Shown here piece after piece: positions 27,706 through 36,159 of a stretch of DNA of 64,000 bases; the first letter of the stretch is position 1; each line of letters opens with the position of its first letter. The stretch comes from Hallella colorans (GTDB lineage Bacteria; Bacteroidota; Bacteroidia; Bacteroidales; Bacteroidaceae). A program made the translations under genes and the position numbers. The stretch covers positions 91,696-155,695 of the forward strand of contig NZ_QENY01000005.1 of the NCBI RefSeq assembly GCF_003096815.1. The letters are read 5' to 3'. The notes beneath the pieces were generated by a model. That model was not told the DNA's origin, searched no databases, and was given only the letters and a program-made list of their open reading frames with translations.

Positions 27706-28122
27706 ATGAAAGGAACAGACCATTTCAAAAGAACGATACAAATGTATCTGGAACAGCGGGCGGAGGAAGATACGCTCTTTGCGAAGAAGTACCGCAACCC
27801 TGCCAAAAACATAGACGAGTGCGTGACCCACATTCTGAACTATGTGCAGAAAAGCGGTTGCAGCGGCTTCACGGACGGAGAGATATTCGGGCAAGCCATC
27901 CACTACTATGAGGAAAACGAGATAGAGGTGGGCAAACCTATGAACTGCCAAGTGGTGGTGAACCATGTTGTGGAACTCACGGAAGAGGAAAAGGCGGAGG
28001 CACGTCAGAACGCAGCTCGCAGATACCAAGAGGAGGAACTCCGCAAGTTGCAAAACCGCAACAGACCGCCAGCGAGAAAAGTAACCCAATCCCAACCCTC
28101 ATTATTTGATTTAGGCTTATGA
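27706..28122 (+). CDS. PcfK-like family protein
   Basis: 138 residues. The segment NIDECVTHILNYVQKSGCSG with the following FTDGEIFGQAIHYYEE is diagnostic of the PcfK family, named after a gene of the enterococcal conjugative plasmid pCF10 and frequent in Bacteroidetes conjugative elements. A highly charged helix (ELTEEEKAEARQNAARRYQE) precedes a short tail ending SLFDLGL. The biochemical role is not known. Its stop overlaps the start of the PcfJ-like gene by 4 bp, so the two are translated together. Confidence 0.85.
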   Translation: MKGTDHFKRTIQMYLEQRAEEDTLFAKKYRNPAKNIDECVTHILNYVQKSGCSGFTDGEIFGQAIHYYEENEIEVGKPMNCQVVVNHVVELTEEEKAEARQNAARRYQEEELRKLQNRNRPPARKVTQSQPSLFDLGL

Positions 28123-29450
28123 AACCGAAGACCAAGATACAGAAAAAGGTGGCAAGACTTTCAGCCAACCTTCGCCCCATATCAGCGACACAAATAGATT
28201 GGGCATACCGCCACTGTATTGAACATATCGGCTACCGCACCAAGAAAGGGAACATTACCTGCTCCGACTGCGGTCACGAGTGGTACAGCAACAGCGTACT
28301 GTGCGACACCCTTGAAGGCTGTACCTGCCCCAAATGCTATGCCAAACTCAAAGTGCAGGACACACGCAAACGTATCTACAAGGAAACGCAGTATTTCAGC
28401 GTGATAACCACCTGCAAAGGCTATCAGGTAATCCGTGTGGCGCAGGTCAGATGCGAGAGCAGGAAAGGCGAGCCGATGCACTTCTATTGCCACGAGGTTG
28501 TGCAGCGTTGGATTTCACCCGACGGTAAGGTTACGGACATGGCGTTGCTCCGTGGCTTCACATTCTATTACTGCGATGTATGGGCATTGTGCAGCGCGAT
28601 GGAGATAAGACCGCACAACAGCCTATACGATGATGTTGTGGCAAGAAGCTGTGCATATCCTAAGATGAGGGTATTACCCCAACTCAGACGCAACGGCTTC
28701 AAGGGCGATTTCCACGGCATTTCCCCCGTGCGTCTTTTCAAAGCCTTGCTTTCAGACCCAAGAATTGAAACCCTTATGAAAGGCGATGAGATTGAGGTCA
28801 TGAAACACTTTCTTTTCAATGCCCGTACTGCCGATGAATGCTGGGCATCATATCTGATTGCCAAGCGTCACAAGTATCGGATAGACAACTTCTCCATGTG
28901 GTGCGACTATCTGCGTATGCTCAACAAACTCGGTCAAGACCTCCGCAACCCGAAGAACATCTGCCCCGAAGATTTCATGGCGGCACACGACAACGCAACT
29001 CGAAAGATTGAAGCCATACACGAGAAGGAACGGGCCGAACAACGCCGCCGCTGGGAGATTGAAAGGCGTGAGCGTGAACAACAGCGGCAACTGCAAAGGG
29101 AAAAAGATGCGGAGGATTTCATTGCCAACAAATCCAAATTCTTCGGATTGGTAATCACTGACGAGGAAATAATCGTCAAGGTACTTGAAAGCATAGACGA
29201 GTATTACAGCGAGGGCAAGGCACAGAACATCTGCGTGTTCGGCAGTGAATACTACAAGAAAGCCGACACCCTCATACTCTCGGCAAGGATTGGCGGTGAG
29301 ATAATTGAAACCGTAGAGGTGGATTTGCGGACACTCAAGGTGGTGCAGTGCCACGGCAAGTACAACCAAGACACCGAATACCACGAGCGCATCATAGACC
29401 TTGTGAACAAGAACGCCAACCTTATCCGTGAGCGGATGAAAGCGGCATAG
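28119..29450 (+). CDS. PcfJ-like family protein with zinc ribbon
   Basis: 443 residues. An N-terminal zinc ribbon is visible (CSDCGHEWYS and CTCPKCYAK, residues 48-78), followed by the conserved PcfJ core with YFSVITTCKGYQVIRVAQV, CHEVVQRWISPDG and FKGDFHGISPVRLFKALLSD. A charged coiled coil (about 295-335) leads to a C-terminal domain. PcfJ proteins accompany PcfK on conjugative elements; their role is unknown, though the ribbon suggests nucleic-acid contact. It overlaps the PcfK gene by 4 bp. Confidence 0.85.
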   Translation: MKPKTKIQKKVARLSANLRPISATQIDWAYRHCIEHIGYRTKKGNITCSDCGHEWYSNSVLCDTLEGCTCPKCYAKLKVQDTRKRIYKETQYFSVITTCKGYQVIRVAQVRCESRKGEPMHFYCHEVVQRWISPDGKVTDMALLRGFTFYYCDVWALCSAMEIRPHNSLYDDVVARSCAYPKMRVLPQLRRNGFKGDFHGISPVRLFKALLSDPRIETLMKGDEIEVMKHFLFNARTADECWASYLIAKRHKYRIDNFSMWCDYLRMLNKLGQDLRNPKNICPEDFMAAHDNATRKIEAIHEKERAEQRRRWEIERREREQQRQLQREKDAEDFIANKSKFFGLVITDEEIIVKVLESIDEYYSEGKAQNICVFGSEYYKKADTLILSARIGGEIIETVEVDLRTLKVVQCHGKYNQDTEYHERIIDLVNKNANLIRERMKAA

Positions 29451-29474
29451 CATAAACCCTAAAACAACATTGAT

Positions 29475-29732
29475 ATGGAAGTAAGAATCGAAAGCATGAT
29501 TTGTGTGTGGGACGATAAAATCCCCACCTTGTTCCTTGAATTTGTAAATCTCCTCACTCTCTCAACAAGTGAGGAGGGATTAAGAAAGAGCGTAAAGGAG
29601 TTTGCCGAGAAGCACGAACTTGACAAGTTTTTCCTTTACGGCTTCGGCTCTCACCATTTCTACCTGCACCAACGCTACACGAGCAACCCCGAAATAGTGA
29701 TGAAGAACAGAGTTCTGTCAGTACATTTTTAA
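29475..29732 (+). CDS. Hypothetical protein
   Basis: 85 residues, soluble and mixed alpha/beta in appearance (MEVRIESMICVWDDKI... FYLHQRYTSNPEI). No domain recognised. It follows the PcfJ-like gene by 24 bp; the leader CCCTAAAACAACATTGAT fits the AT-rich initiation signals of this element. Probably part of the same transcript. Confidence 0.5.
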   Translation: MEVRIESMICVWDDKIPTLFLEFVNLLTLSTSEEGLRKSVKEFAEKHELDKFFLYGFGSHHFYLHQRYTSNPEIVMKNRVLSVHF

Positions 29733-29751
29733 TCATCTAAAAAGCAACATT

Positions 29752-29982
29752 ATGGCAACACGAATGACCATCAACGGAGTAAGCACCTGTACGGAAGCAG
29801 GGACGGAGAAATATGAGCGTTTCCAATCGGGTATCGGCAGACGCAAGCGGACACTTGTGCAGTACGACTACCGCCATACGGACGGAGAACTGTTCACTTG
29901 TGTCAAACCCACATTGGACGAGTGCCGAACCGCAAGGAACAAGTGGCTGAACGCAAAGCAGGGAAAGGAGGGCAACCGATGA
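29752..29982 (+). CDS. DUF3873 family protein
   Basis: 76 residues. The pattern MTINGVSTCTEAGTEKYERF and QYDYRHTDGELFTCVKPTLD matches DUF3873, a small family confined to Bacteroidetes mobile elements, with no known function. The leader ATCTAAAAAGCAACATT precedes the ATG. Its stop overlaps the start of the next gene by 4 bp (ATGA). Confidence 0.7.
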   Translation: MATRMTINGVSTCTEAGTEKYERFQSGIGRRKRTLVQYDYRHTDGELFTCVKPTLDECRTARNKWLNAKQGKEGNR

Positions 29983-30224
29983 ACACGACCTATCAAACGC
30001 TGATAGTCAAATTCAGCGAACCTATCGCGGCATTGGACGGTATCTTTGACGATGCCCAAGCGTGGGGAACGGACACCCTCAAAGGGTGGATAGATGATTA
30101 CGAAAGCACACGTTTCACCGCCACCGACAGCCATACGGCAGTCATCACGAGCGAGTACAATATGGAGTGTGTGAAGGAGTGGCTGCAACGGCAGACACCC
30201 ATTGCCGAGATGCGAGAATTTTGA
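29979..30224 (+). CDS. Hypothetical protein, coupled to the DUF3873 gene
   Basis: 81 residues from ATG 29,979. Predicted soluble, acidic in its middle part (DGIFDDAQAWGTDTLKGWID) and without recognisable domain. It shares ATGA with the stop of the DUF3873 gene, so coupled translation is likely. It is one of a run of short accessory genes that are normally conserved together in this element family. Confidence 0.55.
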   Translation: MNTTYQTLIVKFSEPIAALDGIFDDAQAWGTDTLKGWIDDYESTRFTATDSHTAVITSEYNMECVKEWLQRQTPIAEMREF

Positions 30225-30277
30225 ACAAGTTGGCGGTGTCCGCACCGCCAGCACTTAAAACCCTAAAAACAACGAAT

Positions 30278-30586
30278 ATGATAGCACAGACGATATTACA
30301 GCAGATAGGTGGAAAACGCTTTACCGCCATGACAGGTAGCCGAGATTACATCAATATGGGCAACGGCTTACGGATGAGCCTTGCAAGGAACAAGACAAGT
30401 GCCAACCGCCTTGACATCATCTATGATGCGGGGGCAGATCTCTACAATATGCGCTTCTACCGCAGGACATTCAGCAAAAAGACATTCGAGTGCAGGACGA
30501 AGGACATTGCCGTACACGAGGGTATCTATTTTGATATGCTGGAGGAAATGTTCACGATGGTGACGGGACTTTACACACGCTTTTAA
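30278..30586 (+). CDS. Hypothetical protein of the accessory block
   Basis: 102 residues from ATG 30,278, preceded by the leader CCCTAAAAACAACGAAT. Sequence features: MIAQTILQQIGGKRFTAMTG, DYINMGNGLRMSLARNKTSA and YNMRFYRRTFSKKTFECRTK, consistent with a small alpha/beta protein. The family is frequent in Bacteroides conjugative transposons, but I know of no function. The end lies near a GC-rich palindromic stretch (30,595-30,625). Confidence 0.6.
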   Translation: MIAQTILQQIGGKRFTAMTGSRDYINMGNGLRMSLARNKTSANRLDIIYDAGADLYNMRFYRRTFSKKTFECRTKDIAVHEGIYFDMLEEMFTMVTGLYTRF

Positions 30587-30708
30587 GAAGAGGAACGGGC
30601 GGTAAAATCGCCGCCCGCTACTTTTGTCAGTGAGCAGTGGGCGGCACAAAAGTAGCAAAAAGCCCAAGTTCCAATCTGTGATACAATTTACAAAAACAAG
30701 TTTTAATC

Positions 30709-30930
30709 ATGGAAGCAATCAGACAGAACGGAAAAATCATCTTGCACAGCAACGACGGCATAAGCATAAAGATGATTTTCAGAAACCTTACGGGAAGGAA
30801 TTTTCAAGGTCAGGAGTATGCGGACTATATTAGCCACATCGCAATTGGGAGCATGGGGTTTACGCCCGGTAGCATTGAGCATTGCAGGGACGGTGGCGTG
30901 ATAGACACGGGAACAATCCCGAATGTATGA
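30709..30930 (+). CDS. Hypothetical protein, last of the rightward accessory genes
   Basis: 73 residues, with ADYISHIAIGSMGFTPGSIE as the most ordered part. No domain recognised. It ends 65 bp before the stop of the convergent AAA ATPase gene, with a GAAGTTGGCGGCTTCATCGG hairpin-forming stretch between them that could serve as a shared terminator. Confidence 0.5.
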   Translation: MEAIRQNGKIILHSNDGISIKMIFRNLTGRNFQGQEYADYISHIAIGSMGFTPGSIEHCRDGGVIDTGTIPNV

Positions 30931-30994
30931 AAAGCGGAAAATCCAATGAAGTTGGCGGCTTCATCGGATTTTTCCGAAATAATCATTAAGTATT

Positions 30995-32452
30995 TTAATT
31001 TTGAAATGTTTTTTGTAAGAATGTTAGTAGTTTAGACATATCTTCCTTTCGATATATCATTTCACAAACTTTTTGAACAAATACATTTTCTTCTATTCCT
31101 TGTTCTTTTAAGTTTTTAATGAGGTAATTATAAAACGCCTTGTCGTCATTCTTTTTGATTAAACTATCCACCACTTCTTTTAGTGATTTAACTTTGAAAA
31201 AACGGTCACCTATTTCCTTGAAAAAATCAGCATCTTTATTTACAATAATTTTTTCATGTAGGTATTTTTCCAAACTATGTATTGGCAGAAAATTTATTGT
31301 TAAATTAGTATATAATCCCTTTTGCTTATATAGTTGTTCAAAATCCGGTTTTACATCACCATCAAGAACACTTAATACTTTTGTTCCAACCCCTGCTAAA
31401 TTTGACTTACAAATATCATCTTGCATTTTTAACACATTCTCCCAACCACCACTTGGTAGAATATTAATCAATTTACTTTTATACAAGGCATTTTCATCAA
31501 TTATATTCTCCAATATATATTTAGCCAACACATCCTCTACTAAAATAAGAAAATCGTATCCCGAATGTTGATAAATATCTCGTGTTGCATATGATGGATA
31601 ACATGGATTTACAATAGCGATATTATCCAACTCCTTTTGTAAATGAAAAATATTTGAAGGCTTTATTTTCCTAAGTAATTCTATTGAATGACTTGAAAAA
31701 TATATAGCAAGATTATACTCTGTAGCCAATTTTTGCAAAAAATCAACTAACCTCATGATTGCAGATGGATGCAATGCTAATTCAATTTCATCTATCAATA
31801 TAAGCCGTACATCTTCAGACTTTGCAGGGCGAACAATGACAACATTCAACATATGCAATAAGCTAATCAACATATTTTCTCCTGCACTCATACAAAACTG
31901 ATTAACTATTCCATTAGTTCCTTCAATGAAATATGGAATTCCTTTGAACGCTTTAAGTTGTGCTAATGTTCTATTTTTAATGCGTTTAAGATTTGTATAG
32001 AAATCATAATTTCCATGCAAAATATAACTTAAATTGCGCGAAACAAACGAATCTGCATCAGTTAAAATTGTATTATTAACTCTTTCAGCTTTTAGTAATG
32101 TATCATAATTTGCATCTATAAAACGCATTCCATGTATTATGCTACCTTCATAAAAACCTTTTAGAGATATTATATCAGTTGAACTACAACTCCATCCTCT
32201 ACTGGCTTTTGTCCAAGAATTTTCTTTTCCATCATAGGATATTGTGATTTTACTATTAGATGAATAATCATGAGGTTGAAAAACATTGAATGCAGAGTTA
32301 CGTACAACCTTAGAAATGACTGTCATGATAGTACTTTTGCCTGTTCCATTAGCTCCAGTTATAGCATAAAGTCCTGTTTCTATTGGTAGATTTAACTCAA
32401 TATTATTGATGTTCTTTAATTGTTCTATTTTTATATTTAATTTATTATTCAT
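30995..32452 (-). CDS. AAA ATPase with C-terminal TOPRIM-like domain (OLD-type)
   Basis: 485 residues from MNNKLNIKIEQLKNINNIEL at 32,452. The ATPase has a Walker A TGANGTGKSTIM (about 32-43), an ABC-type signature MSAGENMLISL, a Walker B LILIDEIELALHPSA and a switch histidine YFSSHSIELL. Further on, DFLILVEDVLAKYIL and KVLSVLDGDVKPDFEQL look like the glutamate and DxD motifs of a TOPRIM domain, as in OLD-family nucleases. Genes of this type often act in phage or plasmid defence, but no partner (for example a UvrD-like helicase) is adjacent. It is AT-rich compared with both flanks and has its own promoter, so it is probably a cargo gene gained separately. Confidence 0.75.
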   Translation of the reverse strand: MNNKLNIKIEQLKNINNIELNLPIETGLYAITGANGTGKSTIMTVISKVVRNSAFNVFQPHDYSSNSKITISYDGKENSWTKASRGWSCSSTDIISLKGFYEGSIIHGMRFIDANYDTLLKAERVNNTILTDADSFVSRNLSYILHGNYDFYTNLKRIKNRTLAQLKAFKGIPYFIEGTNGIVNQFCMSAGENMLISLLHMLNVVIVRPAKSEDVRLILIDEIELALHPSAIMRLVDFLQKLATEYNLAIYFSSHSIELLRKIKPSNIFHLQKELDNIAIVNPCYPSYATRDIYQHSGYDFLILVEDVLAKYILENIIDENALYKSKLINILPSGGWENVLKMQDDICKSNLAGVGTKVLSVLDGDVKPDFEQLYKQKGLYTNLTINFLPIHSLEKYLHEKIIVNKDADFFKEIGDRFFKVKSLKEVVDSLIKKNDDKAFYNYLIKNLKEQGIEENVFVQKVCEMIYRKEDMSKLLTFLQKTFQN

Positions 32453-32472
32453 AATTGTTCTGTCTTTGGACG

Positions 32473-32503
32473 CAAAATTAGGCATTTTATACTGAATGAC
32501 AAA
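32473..32503 (-). promoter_or_regulatory. Promoter of the AAA/TOPRIM ATPase gene
   Basis: On the minus strand TTTG (32,500-32,503) is followed after 19 bp by TAATTTTG (32,473-32,480). The ATG at 32,452 is then about 20 nt from the box, which supports that start rather than an upstream one. Confidence 0.75.
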
Positions 32504-32548
32504 ATGTTATCATAAAATAATACAACTAAAGTAATATTGAGGTGATAC

Positions 32549-32590
32549 ATAATTACCCCTGCTCTTGAATTATAAAACAGAGGTAATTAT
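32549..32590. terminator. Hairpin between the ATPase promoter and the lysozyme gene
   Basis: ATAATTACCCCTG (32,549-32,561) pairs with CAGAGGTAATTAT (32,578-32,590) with one mismatch and a 16-base AT-rich loop; TTTTTTT follows on the plus strand. It lies just past the end of the tra operon and may end that transcript or isolate the cargo gene. Confidence 0.5.
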
Positions 32591-32613
32591 TTTTTTTACG
32601 AATTTTGCATCAA

Positions 32614-33141
32614 TCACGGGATATACAGCAGCGCAAACTCCACCTTTCTCCGTGTGAGCAGCATGGCATGGCGTTTTCCCTTGTAACTGCAAAAAGCAAT
32701 ATATTCATGGTAGATGTTCCTGTCGCCAGCCTCCAACTTCTTTATCAAGGTGCTTTTGGGGATTGTCTTGCTACCCAAAAGCCGGTATGGACCCACGTTG
32801 TAGGCAAGCGTGGCGAGTAAAAGGCTGTCTTTCCCGAACTGCCGGAACATCGCGCAGAACTTCCGCAAGTCTTTCCGCAGAAGCACGTCCGCCTGCCGCT
32901 TCGTCATGGTTCGTGCCGAATATCTTTCGTCCGGCAGAATTTTGTGACCCCAACCCACGTATGGGTGGTGTTTTTCCGAGTGCCAGCCCTCAAAATATTT
33001 CGTGCAGCACACCGCCCTCTCGAAAAGTGGCAAACGGTAGATTGCCGCCTGCCCGTCCATTCCCTCTCGGCGGCTGATCCGTGCGGACACGGAACAGACC
33101 GCCATAAGCGAACAGAGCATTACCATGAATACACGCATCAT
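32614..33141 (-). CDS. Secreted lysozyme-like glycoside hydrolase of the transfer operon
   Basis: 175 residues with a signal peptide (about 1-20, MVMLCSLMAVCSVSA). The motif KYFEGWHSEKHHPYVGWGHK carries the catalytic glutamate and the Gly-Trp-Gly-His turn of phage T4-type (GH24) lysozymes, and LLATLAYNVGPYRLLGS is a second family block. It probably opens peptidoglycan locally so that the transfer channel can cross the periplasm. Its start overlaps traQ by 4 bp and it is the last gene of the leftward tra operon, a usual place for it in CTnDOT-like elements. Confidence 0.85.
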   Translation of the reverse strand: MMRVFMVMLCSLMAVCSVSARISRREGMDGQAAIYRLPLFERAVCCTKYFEGWHSEKHHPYVGWGHKILPDERYSARTMTKRQADVLLRKDLRKFCAMFRQFGKDSLLLATLAYNVGPYRLLGSKTIPKSTLIKKLEAGDRNIYHEYIAFCSYKGKRHAMLLTRRKVEFALLYIP

Positions 33142-33641
33142 TTCAGCAAGGGGCTGAAGTTGCCGATGGGAACGATGGTCAAACCGTCATCCTTTACATT
33201 CCGGTTGTTGAAGTCAAATTCCAGCTCGAAGGAGTTGCCGAAGTTGTCCTCCACCACCACAATAAAGTTGTGCGCCTCTTCGCCCTCCGCCGTGTAGTAC
33301 AGGCGGAACTTTTCGTTCTCCAGCAGGTAGCGGTCGTTGGGCAGGAAGGTGATGCCGTTATCCATTTTCAACTTTCCTTCTCCCTCAAACTGAAAATAGC
33401 GGATGGTATAAAGCGTGTTAGCGAAGTCGCCCTCCTTTTTCAGTTCACAGCGGATTTCCACCGTCTGCCCCTTTGTCACCTTGTTCGGCACGGGCATGAC
33501 CTCCACCGTGAAGGGATAGGACTGTTGGATGTCCATGTCGTCATCGCACGACACGAGGGTGAATGACACAGCGGCTATCAGGCATAACGCCACCACCTTA
33601 AAGATGTTTGTACTCTTGTTTCTGTTGTTCAGTATGTTCAT
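33138..33641 (-). CDS. traQ: Conjugal transfer protein TraQ (DUF3872)
   Basis: 167 residues. A lipoprotein signal with lipobox FTLVSC (cysteine at about residue 32) precedes a beta-rich domain (SYPFTVEVMPVPNKVTKGQT, EFDFNNRNVKDDG). DUF3872 corresponds to TraQ of CTnDOT, the last tra gene in that element. It overlaps traP by 4 bp on one side and the lysozyme gene on the other. The exact role in the transfer apparatus is not known. Confidence 0.88.
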   Translation of the reverse strand: MNILNNRNKSTNIFKVVALCLIAAVSFTLVSCDDDMDIQQSYPFTVEVMPVPNKVTKGQTVEIRCELKKEGDFANTLYTIRYFQFEGEGKLKMDNGITFLPNDRYLLENEKFRLYYTAEGEEAHNFIVVVEDNFGNSFELEFDFNNRNVKDDGLTIVPIGNFSPLLK

Positions 33642-34540
33642 TGTTCTTCGATTTTTAGATGATTGTTTTTCTGTTTTTTCGTTGTCCGTTGCAGGTACTC
33701 ATTCAAGTCCTTGCAACCGTCATAGAGGGAGGAACGGTCGGCGACACGCGCCCCATACCGTTTGGCAAGAGCGTCAAGCGTCCGCCGTCCGGCTTCGTCA
33801 CGGTCAAGGAAGCATCCGATGCGCCCGTAGCCGTCCAGCAATTCCGCCGCCTTCTCCACGTTGGCGACAGAGTTCAGAACAAGGCAGTCAGCGTTACCGG
33901 TTACGCCAAGCGTCACAGCGGAGAGAAAGTCCATGAAGCCCTCAAACACGAGGCACTCGTCAGCCGGGATTTCCTTCGTCCTTGCCAAAGACACATCTTT
34001 TGGCGGGATGCACCCCTTGAAAAATCGGCTTCGGACTTCATATCCACCTGCCATATTCAGGAAACCGACAGCAAAATACCGTTTTCCACGCACACTGTAG
34101 TTCAGACGGCAACAGTGACGGGATGTGATGGCGATGGGTATGCCACGTTCCGCCAGATAGTCCGTCAACGGTGAGCGAAGTAACGGAGCGACCTCCACAT
34201 CCTCAAAGACGGGTTCGGTCGGCTTCGGGAGATAGGCGGGCTTTTCCCATCCGGCAACCGTCATATTGGCGGCTTCCGCTATGAACTTCGCTTGCTTCAT
34301 GAAGTCATCGCTTTGCAGAAACTCCCCGGCAAGCGTGAAGATGTCGCCGCCCTTGCCCAAACCGAAGTCGTACCAGAGCTGTTTCGCCACGTTCACACGG
34401 AAAGAGGGTGTGCGCTCGCCCCTGTACGGGGCAAGATACCACAGCTCGTTACTGCTCCTTCTAACAGGCTCATGCCCCAGCCGTGCGAGAAAATCCGTAA
34501 GCGGCATCCTTCTGACAGCATCTATTTCCGTCCTTTCCAT
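33638..34540 (-). CDS. traP: Conjugal transfer protein TraP, primase-like without zinc ligands
   Basis: 300 residues from MERTEIDAVRRMPLTDFLAR at 34,540. The N-terminal part aligns by eye with the CHC2 finger of DnaG, but the zinc ligands are replaced: LCPFH of DnaG is LAPYR here, and CFGCG is DFGLG, while ERTPSFRV and GKGGDIF are kept. A TOPRIM domain follows (CLVFEGFMDFLSAVTLGV, LVLNSVANVEKAAEL, GCFLDRDEAGRRTLDALA). It is likely a DNA-binding or primer-related factor for transferred DNA, or a degenerate primase. It overlaps traQ by 4 bp and follows traO closely. Confidence 0.85.
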   Translation of the reverse strand: MERTEIDAVRRMPLTDFLARLGHEPVRRSSNELWYLAPYRGERTPSFRVNVAKQLWYDFGLGKGGDIFTLAGEFLQSDDFMKQAKFIAEAANMTVAGWEKPAYLPKPTEPVFEDVEVAPLLRSPLTDYLAERGIPIAITSRHCCRLNYSVRGKRYFAVGFLNMAGGYEVRSRFFKGCIPPKDVSLARTKEIPADECLVFEGFMDFLSAVTLGVTGNADCLVLNSVANVEKAAELLDGYGRIGCFLDRDEAGRRTLDALAKRYGARVADRSSLYDGCKDLNEYLQRTTKKQKNNHLKIEEQ

Positions 34541-34547
34541 GCCCGTG

Positions 34548-35123
34548 TCAGTTGATGATGAACTTGATACCGACCCCGAACTGCGTGTGAAACTTCCGCG
34601 TGTCGCCACCCCAAAGGCAACGCTCCCGCAGATTGGCAAGCAGGGCTATACGGTCTGCCACGTAGCATTCCACATCGAGCGTCAGCGCGCCGCCGTAGAT
34701 GAAGGCGTCCCGGTCGTGCAGCGTAGAACCGTCATGCAGCACCTTCGTTCCCCAGTTCACCGACTCATATCCGGCAAGAGCCGAAGCCCCGGCATAGACG
34801 AACACGATTTTTCGAGCGTCCGACAGTATCTTGAAGTAATAGCCGCCCTCCGCCGTGAACTGCGCCACGGGTATCTTGGTGTTCTTGTAAGGATTGTTTT
34901 TCAGGAGGTATTCGCCACCGAACACCCACTTGTTTCCCCTCTTCGTGTAGGTGGAAAGAGACGCCCCGAAACTGTAGCCGCCGTCCTTGCCACCGGGATT
35001 GAAACCGTCCGCCATGTCCGCCCTTACCTCGATGCCATGCATCTTCGGCAGACACCGCTGGGCGTGCGCCTGCCCCGTGAAAAGGGCAAGCGACGCGATG
35101 ATTATTGCGATGTATTTTCTCAT
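34548..35123 (-). CDS. traO: Conjugal transfer protein TraO
   Basis: 191 residues with a signal peptide (residues 1-22, cleavage after GQAHA). The mature part has alternating beta strands with aromatic residues (FTAEGGYYFKILSDARKIVF, ALTLDVECYVADRIALLANL) ending in GVGIKFIIN, which resembles a small outer-membrane beta barrel. This is the TraO family of Bacteroides conjugative transposons; it may form or anchor the outer-membrane part of the channel. It starts 2 bp after traN. Confidence 0.88.
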   Translation of the reverse strand: MRKYIAIIIASLALFTGQAHAQRCLPKMHGIEVRADMADGFNPGGKDGGYSFGASLSTYTKRGNKWVFGGEYLLKNNPYKNTKIPVAQFTAEGGYYFKILSDARKIVFVYAGASALAGYESVNWGTKVLHDGSTLHDRDAFIYGGALTLDVECYVADRIALLANLRERCLWGGDTRKFHTQFGVGIKFIIN

Positions 35124-35125
35124 GG

Positions 35126-36112
35126 TCAGCGCACTTGAAGTTCGTTAATGGTGCTGGCTCGTACCAAATCCTCGTTCTCAATCACGAAGGACTGGTGACG
35201 GCCGCCGTTCTTCTCGTTCAGCTCCACCACGAGGCACTTGTCGTCGGGGATGGTGAACTTCGCCATCGTGAAGACCGTGCGCTCACTTTTTTTGCCCGGC
35301 ACGAGAGTGGCGTAGTTCTGCGCACGGAGCGGCAGAATGATCTGCTCCTGCACGGCGGTACGTTTCGCCACCTTCTTGTCCACGATTTTCCAAGTGATGT
35401 AGTCCACATCGAAAGGCACGTTGCTCTGGTTCTTTATCTCCGTGTGGAAGTAGAGTAAGCCGTTGTGCGTGTAGATGCCTTTCAACAGGTATTGGATGCC
35501 GAAACGCTTGCAGCCGATATGCTTCACCTCGCGCTTGTTCTGTTTGTGGATGGACTTCATGATAAGGCGCACCAGCATCGGGCTTTCGCTGCCCAGCTCT
35601 TTCAGATAGATTTCCTGCGCATTGTTCGGGCGGTTCACCGTACTGCCGTCATGGATGAAATCGCACATCTCCACGTTGAGTAACAGCGGTTCGGCGGCGT
35701 ACTTCACGTTGAAGGTGTAGAAACTGCCGTCCTCCGTGATGACGGACATATTCGTTTCGTTGGGAAAATTTCTCACGGTAGCCTTCACGCGGATGACGTT
35801 CTCCGCTCCGTCGGCTTTCCCGGCAATCAGGTCGGGCGAGCCTAAATCGACATAGCGCACCTCCGCCGGAAAAATGACGTGGACGGTCTTGTCATAGGTC
35901 ACTTCCAGTCCGTGCGGCGGTATCATGCGGTCGAAGGTCAGCTTGCGCGACAGACCGTGATACAGGTCGCCGTCCGCCTCCTTCTGCGGATAGACCTCCT
36001 TCGTCAAGGTCGGCTGTTCACTTCCTTTGGTCGTTTCAACGGTTACATTCTCCTGCGCGTTGGCAGTTGCGATGCCCATAGCGAGGGCAAACATGATGAT
36101 TACTTTTCTCAT
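35126..36112 (-). CDS. traN: Conjugal transfer protein TraN (DUF4138, VirB9-like)
   Basis: 328 residues with signal peptide MRKVIIMFALAMGIATANAQ. The body is beta-rich (TVHVIFPAEVRYVDLGSPDL, VIRVKATVRNF, GLLYFHTEIKNQSNVPFDVD), as in VirB9/TraO-type subunits of the type IV secretion outer-membrane core. The short leader ACCACTAAAATCCAAAAG just before the ATG also occurs before traI, and in part in the traE-traD gap. It lies between traM and traO. Confidence 0.9.
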   Translation of the reverse strand: MRKVIIMFALAMGIATANAQENVTVETTKGSEQPTLTKEVYPQKEADGDLYHGLSRKLTFDRMIPPHGLEVTYDKTVHVIFPAEVRYVDLGSPDLIAGKADGAENVIRVKATVRNFPNETNMSVITEDGSFYTFNVKYAAEPLLLNVEMCDFIHDGSTVNRPNNAQEIYLKELGSESPMLVRLIMKSIHKQNKREVKHIGCKRFGIQYLLKGIYTHNGLLYFHTEIKNQSNVPFDVDYITWKIVDKKVAKRTAVQEQIILPLRAQNYATLVPGKKSERTVFTMAKFTIPDDKCLVVELNEKNGGRHQSFVIENEDLVRASTINELQVR

Positions 36113-36159
36113 TACTTTTGGATTTTAGTGGTAAATGTTTTTTTGATTGATTGTTGTTT

